64,000 nt of DNA from Stercorarius parasiticus. Taxonomy: Eukaryota > Chordata > Aves > Charadriiformes > Stercorariidae. Shown piece by piece: positions 11,801 through 25,560 of the stretch; position 1 is the stretch's first letter, and each line of letters begins with the position of its first letter. Both the position numbers and the translations under genes were made by a program. The notes under the pieces are model-generated. The model had not been told where the DNA came from. It made no database searches and was given only the letters and a program-made list of their open reading frames with translations. The stretch covers positions 1 to 64,000 of the forward strand of contig VWZL01000274.1 of assembly GCA_013396915.1 (NCBI GenBank), read 5' to 3'.

Positions 11801-14800
11801 CTGCTTCTCTGGGATTTGCAGCTAAGGTAACAAAGGGAAAAAACTGTCTCTCTCAGTAGGGCAGAACTCTATTTATTTCCCTGGAGAAAGTGTTAAGGGA
11901 TGGGATACAAGTCAGAAAAGGCTGAAAACTACTGCTCTTGCATAAGGCTCTCATGTCTGTAGTCTCAGCCTTGCCAAGCATGCAAAGCTTCAAGTGTGTG
12001 TGTGAAAGATGGATTTCATTATACATTCATTCATTTTCCATTGACATATTTGTGCAAATTGCGTACTCTTTTCATATAAACTTAGAATTTCCATCCAAAT
12101 TGCTGTCTACAGAAGTTCAGTGTGATCTGTTATTGCTCTACACTCACTGAAAGGAAGCAGCAGGAATTTTTGCTTTTTAAATATCCTGGGAGCAGGATAA
12201 CAACATCTAAGTGCCACTGGGTTGTGTTTGCTGTGTGTTATTCAGTAATTTTCCCCAGAAGTGGTTTTATTTTAATGACAGGCCATCTGATCCCAGAGTC
12301 TCATCTGAGCACTGAATTTGCAAATATATGTATTTATTATCATCGTATTTGAATAAGCATAATGCCTATCCCAAGATTTGAGCCCTTTCAAAGCTGGAGA
12401 CTGTAAAGCACATTCATCATGATGAATAGCGTTAACCCCAGCTGCTTTCATGTGAGAGGCCTGGTTTGGATTTTCCAAGCAATCAGCCACCCTTCCTGCA
12501 CTAGCGGGTGCAATTTCCATAGGGGTCTTTCTAGTTGCGATTCAGCCTCTAAGCAGTTCACAAGTTCATGGGCTTACAGAAAGCAGGGCTATACCTGCCT
12601 CTCTTCATAGACAGCATGGATGGGTTTATTTTTAGCACAAGTATTCCAGAAATACATTCCACCCCTCTTTAGAAATGTGTGGGAGAGACAGACACACATA
12701 TACAGACATTAGTGGCGGTGGGTGCCTGAAAACTACGTTTCCACTGTCTGTTTTCATCCCAAACATTCTTTTTTTTTCAGTGTGCGCCAGTTCTCTCCGA
12801 TATCTCAGTTCGTAGGTGCCATGACTCATGATGCAGCAGATCTTTGTGCATAAGTGCGCTCATGGGTGAAGGGTGTGAGTAGCTGTTGGAAGTGTGTAGT
12901 TTGGGGCTAGAACTTAGCCAAAGTGCCCTGATGTTTGGCAGGACCAGCGTTCAGTTTGGGATGAGTTAGGAGAAGCACTTGAGCACCAAAAGCCCAGACC
13001 AGGAGTTTAGCAGAGTGGGCTTTGCAAAATCTTCCTGCTGGGATCTAAGGTGAACGACACACCTCTCCCAGGTAGGGAATTCAAAGCTGAAGGTTGCTTT
13101 GGAGAAGGCAGGTCATTGTCCCTCCAGGGACCGGTAAGCTTCAACTGCTCTTGGATCGCAGGGAGGATTAGTTCATCACAAGCCTCCTGATGCTTGGAGT
13201 TTCTCAGGCAGCAGATACCGCATGGTTGTTGCCTTGCTTATGCTGTAGCAATGTAATTAGCAACTCTTTTTAAAATGCAAATGAGCCCTGCTCTGCCGTG
13301 GAAGTAGGAGTTGGGCTGTAATCACAGGAGATTCTCCTCTTCATTTTGCAGCAGGCTGTGGCTAAAGTCCAACGTGATGCTGAGCCCCGAGAGAGCCCCG
13401 TGCCCGTGACTTCAGCAAGGAGCTCTGTGCACTCAGCATGGCACAGGGTGTGACCCGCTGTTTATATCGGCAGTACAAAAACTTAGCTTGTTGACTTTAT
13501 GGCATATTTCCCCCATTATTCCACATCCTATTGCAGTTTGCCAAATGAAATCCAATGCTGGCGTGTGCCTTCCAGGAGGGCGGCTGATCTTGTTTGCTTT
13601 GGAAGGACAGTGGAATGGGGTCCTTACTCCAAGAACGCCACATTCATTTGTCCAGACTTGATGATGAAATGAGCTATTTATGAAAAAGCACCGGTAGGAC
13701 AGTAATGTGTTACTCATGTAAATACGTTTTACAGAGTATTTTTAATGGTGACCTTAATAAACATTTTGACTCCCACCTGTAGATGCAAAAATGCAGTCCT
13801 TTAAGGTTTGAATCACTGGCAGTAGCAAGCCAATCGCACAGCATTACTCTCTGTATTAGTTATCTCTGAAGCATTACCAATGGCGAATCTGAATGTAAAA
13901 ATAGCTGATGACTGTTTGTTTCATCTGTCTGTTACTTGACACCGCATGGTTATGCCAATACGTATGTTTGCCTCTTCCCCACCATGATCTCTGTTTGGTT
14001 TCCCCTTGCCTGATAACTATTTAAATACATTTTACTAACTTTGGATTCCTTGCTCACTCCACTTCACCTGGCTGGGCAGGTCTGCGAGGGCTCGAGGGTT
14101 AGCTCCTCTGCATTTATTGTTTTATTTATTTTTCAGTGGTTGTTTCTATTAAGATAACCATGTTCAGAAGGAGAGTCTGAAACACATAAAATAATGGGAA
14201 GTGCTAATAGTAAGCAGCCTGCTGTAAAATGTGCTGGGGCTTTGACTTAAGGGAAGAAAACGCAGCCCTGCCTTGTCCCTGACCAGGAAGCTGGAGCGCA
14301 GAAGGTAAGGGGGAAGCGTATGGGTGTTTTTAAAGCAGGGAAATGGTGAAGAATGGTGGTGTCTGAACATGTGAATGTGTGTGCACTCAAGGATCGGTTG
14401 TGTAATTGATCAGATAAGGGAAATCAAATAGCATTTATACCATTTTTTCAGTGACTAGAGGTGGAAAGTCCTTTCATTTTGTCCAGCTTTTTTCTGCTCT
14501 GAAAAATGCAGGATTGTCTCTGAAAGTCTGTGTGTGGAAAGAGACATACATATAGATTTGTATGCAGTGATTGCTGTTTATGACATATAATTATTTGGTA
14601 AAGGGGTATGATCTTTTTAAAAGACTACTAAATTGCTATGAAGCTACATTTAATTGTCCTGTGCATTGTGCTGTAAGCAACTTTAAGCAAATATACATTG
14701 ATTTTATTTTCCAGATGATTACTGCCTACAGATAAGATACTCTTAAAAACTTTAGTGATTTGTATAGGGCTTTGAAGTAATTTTTATTTCTTTTTTTGGA

Positions 14801-16194
14801 ACAAATAGGAAGAGAATAGTTTAAATATTTTATAGAGAGCAATTAGTATGCTACAGAGCCTGAAAAAGTAAAATAGTTCAAATACCTAGGCAGTGCTAAG
14901 AGGCCACTATAAATGACTGTGACTATGAGTTGTATCCAATTTTAATCACTGGAAAATTTCTTAAACGGTGTAAGCTTTTCTGAGTCCAGTTGTTGCAGAA
15001 CTTCTTAATCTGCCATCCCAAGGAACTGCATTTTGTTAGCCTAGCTGCAGAACTCAGGAGGAAAATAAGAACAGAAAGAATTAAAGTTGAGCTTGAGAAG
15101 CCAAACTGCTTATGCCTTTTAAATGGCCTGTGAACAGGGAATCCGATTAAATCTGAATAGGAAAAAGTTTTCCAGCAGCAGGCCAAAGCAACTGATTCAC
15201 ACTGACTTTGTATGGTATCAGCCAGCAGGTTCCTCACTAGTCCTCTGCCACTGCTGGGAGGGAGGCAGGAGAGAAGGAAAAGTGAGAAGAAATAAGGAGA
15301 TACAAGCTTTCTGGACAGAATTAAAGTCCATGGCCCTTTTCCTTCACTTCTTCAAGGAACAGACCATGTAAAAAGCAAATGCCTTCGGTTACATGCTTGA
15401 AGGATAAGGCCTGTGGAAAATACTAACAAATAAAAGATTCCCAGTATATTTGAACCCCCAAACAACAAAATTTCTCCATCCTGCCATGCTTATCACTAGG
15501 AAGGTATTTACATACATATTCACAACTTGGTTACCAAAACAGTTGTAACAGGCACTCACCAGTGAACTTGAAGGCCACAGCTGAGTGGAGGTATGCAAGT
15601 CTAATTGCATTCCTGCACCACAAACGAAAAGCTCACGGAAATTTCACTCTCTAGCTTCTTATTCCTACCTGCTTCTCTGAAACATTTGTCTTGTCTGTGC
15701 TTGCATTACTAGGGCTGTACAAAAGGCCCACGAAAATGTAAATCCCTCCAAGACCAGGAAAAAAGCCAACTAACCCAATGAGCCAGGTTGGGAGAAAATA
15801 CCGCTCATCTGTGTCAGTCGTTCCTTTCTTTCATCTAGCCGAGTTTACACACACAGAAAGTTGCTGGCAGAGGCAAATTCTGCAAGTGGTTTTGAGCTGT
15901 AGGCTTCGCTGTGCTGGCTTCCCTGTGGCCGGGGTGCCAGGTCACACAGAGGTTTGTCTGCTGTAGGCGAGCGGGTGAGTCCGTTGCTTTTAGAGCCAGT
16001 GAACGCTGCCCTGAGGTAGTGTTGCATTTTGGGAGCAGCGGTCTGTGAGCCAGCTGACAGGTGTGTAGGGAAAGGGACCATAGTGGGGGCTGCATGTGTG
16101 CACTGACAGGGGACCTTTACCCTTGGGAAAGGGTTGTCCCTCTTCAATCAAACCTACATATGTTTTTTGGGTGGGCTTATACATACATATCCAG

Positions 16195-16232
16195 ACGTGT
16201 GTGTGTATATATATGTATTTATGTCTGTATAT
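16195..16232 (+). repeat. (TG)n/(TA)n low-complexity tract
   Basis: GTGTGTGTGTATATATATG is followed by further TAT-rich sequence. A short compound microsatellite. Confidence 0.7.
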
Positions 16233-19200
16233 TAAGCTTGGTGTTTTGTGACTATGTTGCTGCTTGCCAGGTTTTTATGGCTTTCAAGTGTGTATGGCCA
16301 GATAGACTGCCACTCAGACCTCTGTCCCTTGGCAGCCTCAGAGAAACTGAGGCAGCATTGAAGATATGAGGACAACCCTTCCCCAGAAGTAAGGTTTCCC
16401 TCTCTCTCCTGGGTTCCCCTGCCAAATGATCCTCTTTGGACAAGCATAGAAAGCAGATATTTAATTATAGTCCTATGTTTCTTTATCATCCATCTCCTGT
16501 GCTTGCAAATAATGATATACAAGAAGGCATTAGCCAGTAATGATTAATCTAAATCATCTGGTAACAGTCAGACCAATCTTCTTAGGAGCCAAGCAGGTCA
16601 AATAGTGATGCATCTTTATTTTCAGTCTCTCACACAGCTGCATCCCAGTAGTTTCAGGGATTCTTTCCCTGTTACTTACACACTATGTCTGAGGCTGTTT
16701 TGGGAACTGTGATAGGGCTATGACAGTCAGGTATAGGAAGGCTGCCTAACTCATACTTTCCACTTAGAAAAGATAGAGATGAAAATCCCTGCAATTTTTG
16801 AAAAGCCTCTAACAGAGATGCATGTGGTTAACATTTGGCTACACCTTAACAAGCAGAGTCAGCAAACAGCAGTATCTGGCATTTTACAGCTACTGCAGAT
16901 TCTTAGTCTCAGATGTGCCTCTGTTTATCACCTTTACCTGGATCAGACACAAGCTGTCACACCTTAAGGTCAGCTTGGCTTGCCTGTCAGCTTCAGCTTC
17001 ATTATAGACACTTGTACAATTCTGCACAATTCTGATGGCTTGTGTTCTGTTGAGATGTATTTGAGGTGTGTCCCTGTCCCCGCCCTTTGTGTGTTTCAAA
17101 GCATAGGGCTCCACTGTGTAGAAATTGGAGTAGGTGCCCAGGACTGTCTGGGATGCTGGTGCAGAAACAAAGGCATGCTCAGAGGGACCTGCACCCTGCA
17201 AGCCACATCCAGGGTTTGTGCTGGGGGAGTGGAGCAGCCTTCCTGATCATGATGTTGTTCACTGAGACTCTTTGTTTTGACTGATCTGCTCTGAAGTAGC
17301 AGCATTAGGACTTAGTTTGTTTCTCCAAAACTGAGAAATTATTCTTTGACTAGGCTTATGAATTGAATGAAGCCATAGACAAGTAGGTAGAAGTACCACT
17401 TGGGGTATGGGGGAGAATTGAGGAGAAGGGCTGGGGAAGAAGAAGTGGCTGGTGACAGCACTGAGCTGCGGGTGATGCTATTGCCTGCCTTCAGGGTTCT
17501 TCAGAGGGTCTGGGTGGGATGGAAAAGCACGGTGATGACAGCATCACTGAGGTTGCTGAGGGGCTGATTCAGCCAGAGTCATTGACCTGTCTCTTAGGGA
17601 ACAAGCGTGGATTCTGCTTAAAACTCTTGTTATTTTCCCTCCTGCCTTTTGCATATATCCTTTACCGAGTAATCACAAGCAACACCTTAGCATTAACTGT
17701 AAAAGAATGAGGAATTGCCCTGGGGATACGCCATTAAATCATAACAATGAATTAGTCTCCGAATAGGAAGAGGGAGTCTGCATTTCCTGGGAAAAAGTTG
17801 CAGAGTGAAGAGGGAACCGGAAGGAGCTTCCATCTTGCTCAGGACAAGACCACTGGCTGGCTTTTGCTTCTCAAGAGGAGGAAAATAGTATGGCCTCCAG
17901 AGATAATACCTGAGGGCAAGGGTGAGTGGGCTCTCCCTTTCCCTCTCAAAGTCCTGCCATAGATGGCTAGCTGTCCCATGGCCATCTTCCAGATAGCAGG
18001 CAGGAGCTAGGCAAGCCACAGCTTTCGTCCTTCAACTGGAATGGCTCTGTTATAATCACAAATGGTTGAGGAGCAGTTTGTCATCAGAGGAAAGATGTGA
18101 AGTGAATGAATGGTTGTGTGCTTGAATCATTGCTCTGGCATGTATATGTGTGTATTTCCCTCCCTGCCACACTGCTTGCTCAAGGACTGAGCCCTTTTGG
18201 TTGCACTTGAAAGCTTTAGCAAGGTGTAAGTAAGAAATAGCTCTATTCCTGCAGCCTGAGCCAGAAAACCTTGAAAACCAAGCTTCCACTTCTTTTTCCC
18301 CCTCTGGTACATATACCTATTTGTCTTTGGTAACATAAGGCAGGTATTTCAGGATATTGCATGTCCCTAAATCCCGTGGAATTCAGTGGGTGAGAAAACC
18401 ACTTAGAACTTGAAAAATTTTTAACCTAGTGCATACAAATGGCTTGAATTCTTTTCTTTATAGAAAACAGATTCAGCAAAATCCTTCTCCAAACCCTGGA
18501 AATATCCAGAAGATTGAAAGGAAAGGAGAAGGTGAGACTACCAGTAAAAGAACAATACTTGTTCTCTGCAAGCCTGTTATTTCCCGAGACTGTATCCTGT
18601 CTGAGTGGGTGTGGGTCAGATTCTCCTTGTCAAGGAGCTTAAGTGGTCTAAGTGTAAACTTGACTGTGCAGATGGTATCGGTGTGCTGGGGCTGATGAGG
18701 AGGGCAGTGTAAGTAGGGGATGGTTTCAGATTCCCCAGCCTGGAAAGAGAAGTGAGGCATGGCTGGTTGGTAGCTGCAGATTTCCTTGTGTAGGTCACAG
18801 AGGAGAATACACCTGCTTCCCTCTTCTGTGTAGCGTACTTGCTGGTATCATTACAATTTTCCCATGACAGGGGCTGGGACTGTCTGGCATGTGCCTTTAC
18901 AAAGCATCCAAGCCATTACATTTGTTTTCTTGTCCATGTATTTTTCTTCCCTTCCCCCTTTGTCATCTCCCATCTCTAGCCACTGCGATGCTGTGGTACT
19001 CTACAATTTTCCCTCTACTGTGGGAAAATCTCCTTTCTCACACTCAGGAAGTGAAAACTCAGAAGCTTTCATCATCTAAGCCCTCCTTGAGACTAAATGA
19101 AGGGAGACAATACCTGTCTTATCAGCCAAAATCCTGTCAGTGCTCAGAGAGGGGGCTGTACTAATGAAATCTCAGTTGTCACCTTGAACTATGAGAAAGG

Positions 19201-19461
19201 CTTGAGTCTTCATGATCTCAGAGAGAGATATAGGTATCAAGAATCTGAGGCAGGGTGGAGATCTTTGCAGTAAGTCGGTCACCTGCAAATCTGGATGGAC
19301 TTCACAATACAATACAATGCCAAGCTACAGCTCCGCGTTCAGTTGAAGAGGTGTTTTTTGCAGAGGCTCGTGGTAAAGTACCATTCCCTGTGAAGGGCAG
19401 TGGGAAGGCACACTTTTGCCTTAACCAACAAAGGTTAAGCTCTTCTTGTGTGATTCAGAAA

Positions 19462-19625
19462 ACATAGATTTGGTTCCCTGCCCTGCCACACGTACCCTGT
19501 TTGATCTTGGGCAAATTAGTCAGTTGAAGCTGGGCCTTAGCTGCTGGTCTACAAATGAGACAGAAATCCTGCTTGCAGCATGAGAGTTTGTAAGGATAAA
19601 TAGCCACAAGGTGTTCATGTACCAT
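19462..19625 (+). mobile_element. MIR-like CORE-SINE relic
   Basis: GGTTCCCTGCCCTGCCAC, CTGTTTGATCTTGGGCAAAT, TACAAATGAGACAG and GTTTGTAAGGATAAATAG occur in the order of the MIR consensus core and 3' half. Confidence 0.65.
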
Positions 19626-21366
19626 ATTACTGGGGAGATATATAAATATCTCAGTGTATAATGACTGACCTAGTTACAGACAGTGGCCTTTTCCAGCCAG
19701 GCATTTAATGCCAAGAAATGCACTGTTTGGGTTCAGTTGCTTAGATGTCATCTGTCTGTGCTGACTTCAGGTCATGGGAGGAGCACCATCCTTTTGCCTT
19801 GTGATTCTCATAGAGCTGTGCTGTTTGTCAAGTGCTGCACCTGCCCTCTGCCTGTGTTAGTCACACGCTCTGTGCCTTTGACTTCTTCCATCATGTCTGC
19901 ATGTTACTGACTCTTCAAAGGCAGTGGATAGGGCTCAGGTAATGGAAGGAGTGAACATGAATTGCAAGAAAGCCTCAGCCCAGATACAAGCCATTCTGAG
20001 AGACATCTCATTCTTCCAGACTTGATAGGCCTCTTGGCAGGATGGGGCATTTGGAGGACTGTGAGAAAGGCAGTCCAGAGACCAGCTGGAAATAGCTGTT
20101 GGGTCTTTGCCATTGAACCAGAAAGGGAAAGGTAGAGAGACTTGCCATGGTTCTCCATAGCTGTCGCAAGCAGTCTCTGTTCCTCCCATTTTTCTTCACG
20201 TGATGTCCTCACCTCCCAGTGCTTGAAGCTTTGTGGTCTGAGCTGAAGAGGTAAGCATTCCAGCTGGCGCTTGGAAGAGGTTCACATCCTTTGGGGAAAG
20301 GACACAAAGCGGGTACATAACGCAAGGTCATTAGCTAGGTACACTCCCTCCTTGCATTCATGCTTCCACCAGGTTGCGCTGACCTTCCTTGAGCTGTGAG
20401 TCTGATGTGTCCCCAGTTGCAGCTCCCATGGCAACAGATGCACTAGCTTCAGTAGAGCTTACTGGGAGAAAAAGACTTCAGCTGTCTTTTCTTCAGAAAA
20501 AAATTGGTTTGATTAAACAAATAAAATCACAATCATATTCATTTTAATGACATTTCCACTAGAAAGATAATTGGAAATAATTTTTTTTGATCATTTGGAA
20601 TATTTACTTAGGGAAATTTCAAAACAAGATCACACACTCTGTTGCAATACCATCAGAGTATTGTTTGACGTAGAAAATAAAATTAAAAGTTTCAGTTAAT
20701 GTTAAATAGCATGCACTGTCTCTGACTTAAGGACAGTTATAATATACCTTTTTAACTATTATGGTATATATTACATGTTACTTCTCATGGCCTATAGTGT
20801 AAAAATAGTGAAACAATCTGAAATTAAAACTTCTTTAAAAAAAATTCTGACTGAAATTTTGAAATTTATAAGTTAATTTCTCTTCAGAATCATTATTTCA
20901 TGTGAAATTTCAAAAACAATCTAAATGAGAACACTATCCCGTCACACACACACAACTGCATTTCCAAAAGATTATATTGTCCACAGGATGCCAACTCAGA
21001 TTGGCAGCCAGCTCTGCTGATCCAGTCTGGAACTGCACAACATCTACCACACCACTTCTAGGTCTAGGTATTCTAGTGAATATTGCAGAAAAGAGCAAAA
21101 TTACTTTATCCCAAATGTACTGCTGTTGTCAGTGGCAAGTGATACAGGTTAGAAAATCAGAATTGTACAGAGGACATGATTTGATGGCACAGCAATATGG
21201 TATCAGTTCCAAATCCCTTTCCTCTGCGTGTTGGTCTGAATGCCACATGGGGGTGAGGTTTGGCTCTTCAGAGACATCGGAATTCACTTTACTGTGGTTG
21301 TAGTTACTTATGTAGCCTTCTGGATAGTGCACCAGTGTCAGCTTAGGAAGTAGATGTATGTAGTCA

Positions 21367-21447
21367 CCAATTCTGTTCTCAGTTATTCTACTGACGTCAG
21401 TAAAATGACTCTAGATTTATACCAGTGTAACTGAGAACAGAAGTTGG
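21367..21447. mobile_element. Palindromic MITE-like hairpin relic
   Basis: The left arm CCAATTCTGTTCTCAGTTA pairs with the right arm TAACTGAGAACAGAAGTTGG. The arms flank a perfect palindrome, TACTGACGTCAGTA. The right half (TTTATACCAGTGTAACTGAG) matches a motif that recurs in sauropsid genomes. This is the structure of a MITE or foldback element of about 80 bp. The exact family is not assigned. Confidence 0.6.
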
Positions 21448-24302
21448 CCCAAAGTCAAGAACAGTCTCTCCTCTTCTCTGGCCCAGGACAAGCTGTTCGA
21501 GACACAATTGCTAGGCCAAATCCTCAAAGGGAATGGACCCAGTCTACATTGGTTTGGTTAAGACACATGGTTCCTTCACCTTGCTTTCCAGAGCAATGAT
21601 CAAAGATCTGATGCTGGAATAGCCAAGGTCACCTTCTTCTATGCTAGTCATTTCTGTCAGTGTTTGGGATCTTCACCCTAAGACGGACAGATCCAGTCCT
21701 CCAGCCTCCATCAGCTGGAGCAGGTATTTGTATTTGGGCAAAGTGGTTCCCCTTTCCCCAGGCAGAAGAATTCACTTTGGCTGCCCATTATGACCACAAA
21801 GCACAGGTGAAAGTGATCTTGTTGAACGAGGGAAATGGAGACTCCTGCTAATAGCTTTCATCTTATGACTATCTTAATCCAGAAGCTGCCTTTCTTGACA
21901 GTTCAGGGAAAAGTGGCTGGAGCACCATTGTCTTTCTTACCAGGCAGCTCCCCTCCTTGGTGGGGGTGTTGTGATCCTGCCCCATGTGCCCCAGGGGCTG
22001 CTCAGAGAGGCAGCGTGCCTGGAGCAGCCCTGGCAGCAGGGCAGATCTGGCTCCAATGCAGCCCAACGTGAGCAGCTCACATACCCTTGGTAGTCTGAAC
22101 AGCCCAGCACAAGGGACGTTCAGGTATTCTACACCAGACTACAGGGGGGTTTCATTTCTCCTGATCATTCTTCTGGCATCTTGTCTCTGACAGGGAGTCA
22201 TAGGGCAACCTTTAACTCCCTGACACCTTTTTGTCTGTTTTCCTAAATGCGACATGAAGACAGCAGTACCATGCTCACTGACTGACAGCAGCACACTCAA
22301 TAGTTGTTCACATACTGATCACTGCTGCCATGCTGTGATATTCCATCTAGAAAATCCTAGCAAGGAGCTGCCATTGACTGGGAGCATTGTCTCTGCCTGA
22401 TGACACATAGCTGAACAGGCCTGTTTCCAACCAGTCCTCTCATCTGACTATGAGCTCCTGTGTGTGCCATGAGGAAACATGCACCTACGCAAAAATTTCA
22501 TCAATTATTTAGGGATTCTCCTATTTCCCATGGTGAGAAGCACTAACTATTCATTGTCATGACGGACCCCTGGAAGCCCAAAGCAGCAGCATGTGTGCAA
22601 GTAGAGCACGCCTCTGAATAAACCTCAGCCAACAGTCAGCACAGGGCTCTGAGTTTTGGGCTGGAGTTTTGGATGGATGCCATATAGAGAGCACCACATG
22701 AAGAAACCAGCTCACAAAGATTTAAAACAAAATAAAACTTCTGTCCCTCTCCCTTCTCTTCCCATCCTCAAGGGGAATGCAGTGCTGCTGACTTCAGATT
22801 GCTATGTGGCTCCCAAGGGCGCTGCCAAAATGCCACCGCGATGTCTCATGGCACAACATTTCAGCCAAATACCAGCCCAAGGTGGGTGGGGGAACCAACC
22901 GGCCCTTCATATATTGCAGCAGCAGTGATGTCACACACTCCAGCCAAGTTTGTTGGTTTGCCCACCTCCTGTCTAGTGAAAAAAGTTGACATTCAGTCTG
23001 TGCCAGGCCAGGAATAGTCTCTGTAATTTAACCTTCTCATCACAACTTGCTAGGCACTTAAGAGAGCCACTGAAAAAAGCTTCCTATTTAAAAGAGAGGG
23101 GAGGTTGGTTTCTGATTAAGCTCCTTGAAATCTGTACATTCATGCAAGCTTTTTTGGTAGCTCATATCAGATGATGCCTACTGAAGATACCTCACATGTT
23201 TCTCAGCATTTCTCAAGCAGTTCCAAATGCCCACCATTACTTTCCTCTGTCTTGAAAATAGGCTAAATTCAAACATCCTTAAATGTTTGCTGAATCCTGA
23301 CCTAAGCTTAAACACTGCACCTTGCTTGCTGGCTGCCATGTTTGTCCAAAATGGTAAAGAAATGGTATTTTACCAGTTTACTAAACCAGCCATGAACAGC
23401 TTCTTTGCCCAAAGTTCAAAAGTTGCCATCATACCTATACAAGGGATAGCTAAATCAGTACAGTCCCATCCAGTCCCAGTAGTGATCTGCACCTTGAACA
23501 CTTGGTATAGATACAGCTTTTCCAGCTCAAAACATTACACTGCCCAAGTGCTAGTATTATGGCCAGGCAAGACAAGGATCTTCACAAGGGCTTCAGAGAC
23601 AGTGACAGTTGCTATTCTTTTTTTTAATAATTGGCGCTGAGTTGTTTTTGTAACAGTGACTCCATCTAGGAAAATAAGTGCTGAGATTACATCATGATCT
23701 CCATGTTTATTGTTACCCTACTCACTTTTCAGTAAATGTTCTCAGCTTACAAGGGACAAGATGTTTCTTCAGACCTCTGTCCATGGGATCTGAAAGCCAA
23801 GCTTCCTCCTAGTTCAGGCACCACCACCAATAAATACTGATAAACATTGTGTCGGTGGAATTTAGTCAACAGCCCTGTCGATGAGTGAGCCAGAACATAA
23901 TCACAATCTCCCACGGCTGTGTTGGCTTTGCACAGTTAAGAGTACCACAGAAGCAGTAAAATTGTAATTTAACCTCTGAGCAAGGAGATAACTGAGTACA
24001 CATCTCTGCAGTGAGGATACCCTTTTACATCTGGCTGCACCCAGTCATAGCATTGGGGTTTTTTTCTTTGCTTTTACCTTTTTTTACTCAGACATCTTAA
24101 ACGGACCACAAAAATCTCTGCCTGGTACAGGCTTGTCCCTAAACTAACACTGACAACTGTCTTTCCTCAGGTAAGTGTAGACCAACCCAATGGATGAGCC
24201 CTTGTTGCCACTTTTGCCAATGTGTTTTGAATACCATGGGCTGACACAAAAGCTTCCTTAGAGGAGACCCTTGCTTCAGGAAAATCTACTGTATCTGCAC
24301 CT

Positions 24303-24354
24303 ATGTGCTATTTGCATTACCTCAAGGCATGTGCTGTTTGCATTACCTCAGGGC
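24303..24354 (+). repeat. Tandem duplication of a 26-bp unit containing an octamer
   Basis: Two adjacent 26-bp copies (24303-24328 and 24329-24354) differ at two positions. The first contains ATTTGCAT, the exact POU octamer in reverse orientation, and the second has GTTTGCAT. Confidence 0.85.
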
Positions 24355-25116
24355 CAGGCAGGTCTTATTGTAGGAAATGGATATATTCTTGCAAAGATTA
24401 AGCAAACTAGCCTGAACCCTGGGGGTCTCCACGGCAAAAAGACAGCAGCAATGCACATTCACCATAGCTGAGCTTTCCATTAGCATCTCTTGACTGTGGT
24501 TGATGAATGGAAGCAAAAAGATGTTTTGTTTACTGCCCCTCACCATCCCAGCTGTCCACTTTTCCTCGCGTTTACAACAGGGACAGTGAAAAGGGTGGTC
24601 TTTCAAACCTCAGCTGCATTAGTTCCCAGTCCATCAGACTGATGTCTCTCTGTATTTGTTGGCAGTAGGAAGCCATATACAGATGGAGTGGAGGCACACA
24701 TTTTCCTCTGCAGTCCCTATGAAAGGGTGGTACAGCAGGGATGTAGACAACAGCAGGGAAGAAGTCATCTGGCACAACCCCTCCTTTTAGCCTGGAGACA
24801 TCACCCAGCCTTTGCAATGGGCAGCCTGCCAGGAAACCATTGCTCACTCAGCTGTTAATCCCTGCTGGGGCTACCAGAGAGTGCTGGAGGTTGTGATAGT
24901 TGTTTGCTAGGAACTTGACTGCACTCCGCAAGCTACCAAACCCTCGAGGTATCTGGTTATTATCTCTCTGTGATGGATACCTGTCTTTTTTGGTAAGAAA
25001 TCCCATAAATCCCCCCTAAAATGTTTGTAAAATGTGAATGAACAAATAAATGAATGAATACAGCAAGAGACAATCTTCAGATCATGCAAACACATGTCTT
25101 TGTTTTCAAATTGCAG

Positions 25117-25287
25117 AGTTCACTCAAGATCAAAAAATGCTGAAGGGTGGAAACATACCGGGACACTATTTCTGTCAAATCTACACCACTGGACTATTTC
25201 TACCTCCTCACTAAAGATGGTCAGAAATGGAGCCAAATACAAGCATGAAAGGGAGTTCTAAAGATGAGAAGCAAAATTACATGGCAG
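25117..25287 (+). other. Candidate internal 5' non-coding exon upstream of CEFIP (171 nt)
   Basis: The segment is bounded by a strong acceptor (T-rich tract then TTGCAG, AG at 25115-25116) and a strong donor (CAG then GTATGT, GT at 25288-25289), both on the plus strand. All three frames contain stops upstream of its ATGs, so it is not a normal internal coding exon. It does carry an ATG starting MEPNTSMKG. If spliced to 27192 this would continue about a dozen codons and stop before the CEFIP ATG, making a short upstream ORF. Human C10orf71 has non-coding 5' exons, so the position fits. It remains a prediction from splice signals alone. Confidence 0.35.
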
Positions 25288-25465
25288 GTATGTACCTGTG
25301 CTTCCCAATCATATAACAGTTAAGACTCAAAACCAAGAGTGGGATGGCCTTTCATTTCTCTTCTCTTTTTTTCTTGCTGCATTATATATGTGCGGTGGGG
25401 AGAGTGAAACTCACTTTTGAAAAATCTTTGTACAAAGTAAAATGGAGAAGCTCTATTAAGCTTGT

Positions 25466-25540
25466 CTTATTTCTGGTGTAAATCTATTGTAGTTCTGCAT
25501 AAGTCATTGGAATTGCATGACTGGAAGGACAGAATCAAAA
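25466..25540. mobile_element. Diverged relic of the same hairpin family
   Basis: TTTCTGGTGTAAATCTATTG, followed by CATTGGAATTGCATGACTGG and CAGAATC, matches the order seen in the hairpin at 21367-21447 and its relatives (CTGGTGTAAAT, CATTGA-TCAATG core, CAGAAT). It is diverged and lies close to the candidate CEFIP promoter. Confidence 0.35.
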
Positions 25541-25560
25541 TTCACTATGATACTTTGTGT

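Larger units (their letters stand above)
6271..19461. other. Long intergenic stretch, no gene recognised
   Basis: About 13 kb without an exon I can support. Open frames of 150-200 codons at 7107-7565 and 10721-11511 are overlapped by equally long frames on the same or opposite strand and show no domain or conserved motif. It contains the MEF2/M-CAT pair near 8.8 kb and a TG/TA tract near 16.2 kb. It may include distal introns or enhancers of CEFIP, but the sequence does not show this. Confidence 0.5.
19626..25116. other. Intergenic, hairpin relic and tandem duplication only
   Basis: No recognisable coding exon. It holds the foldback element at 21.4 kb and the 26-bp duplication at 24.3 kb. 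An A+T-rich part lies at 20.5-20.95 kb. Confidence 0.5.
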
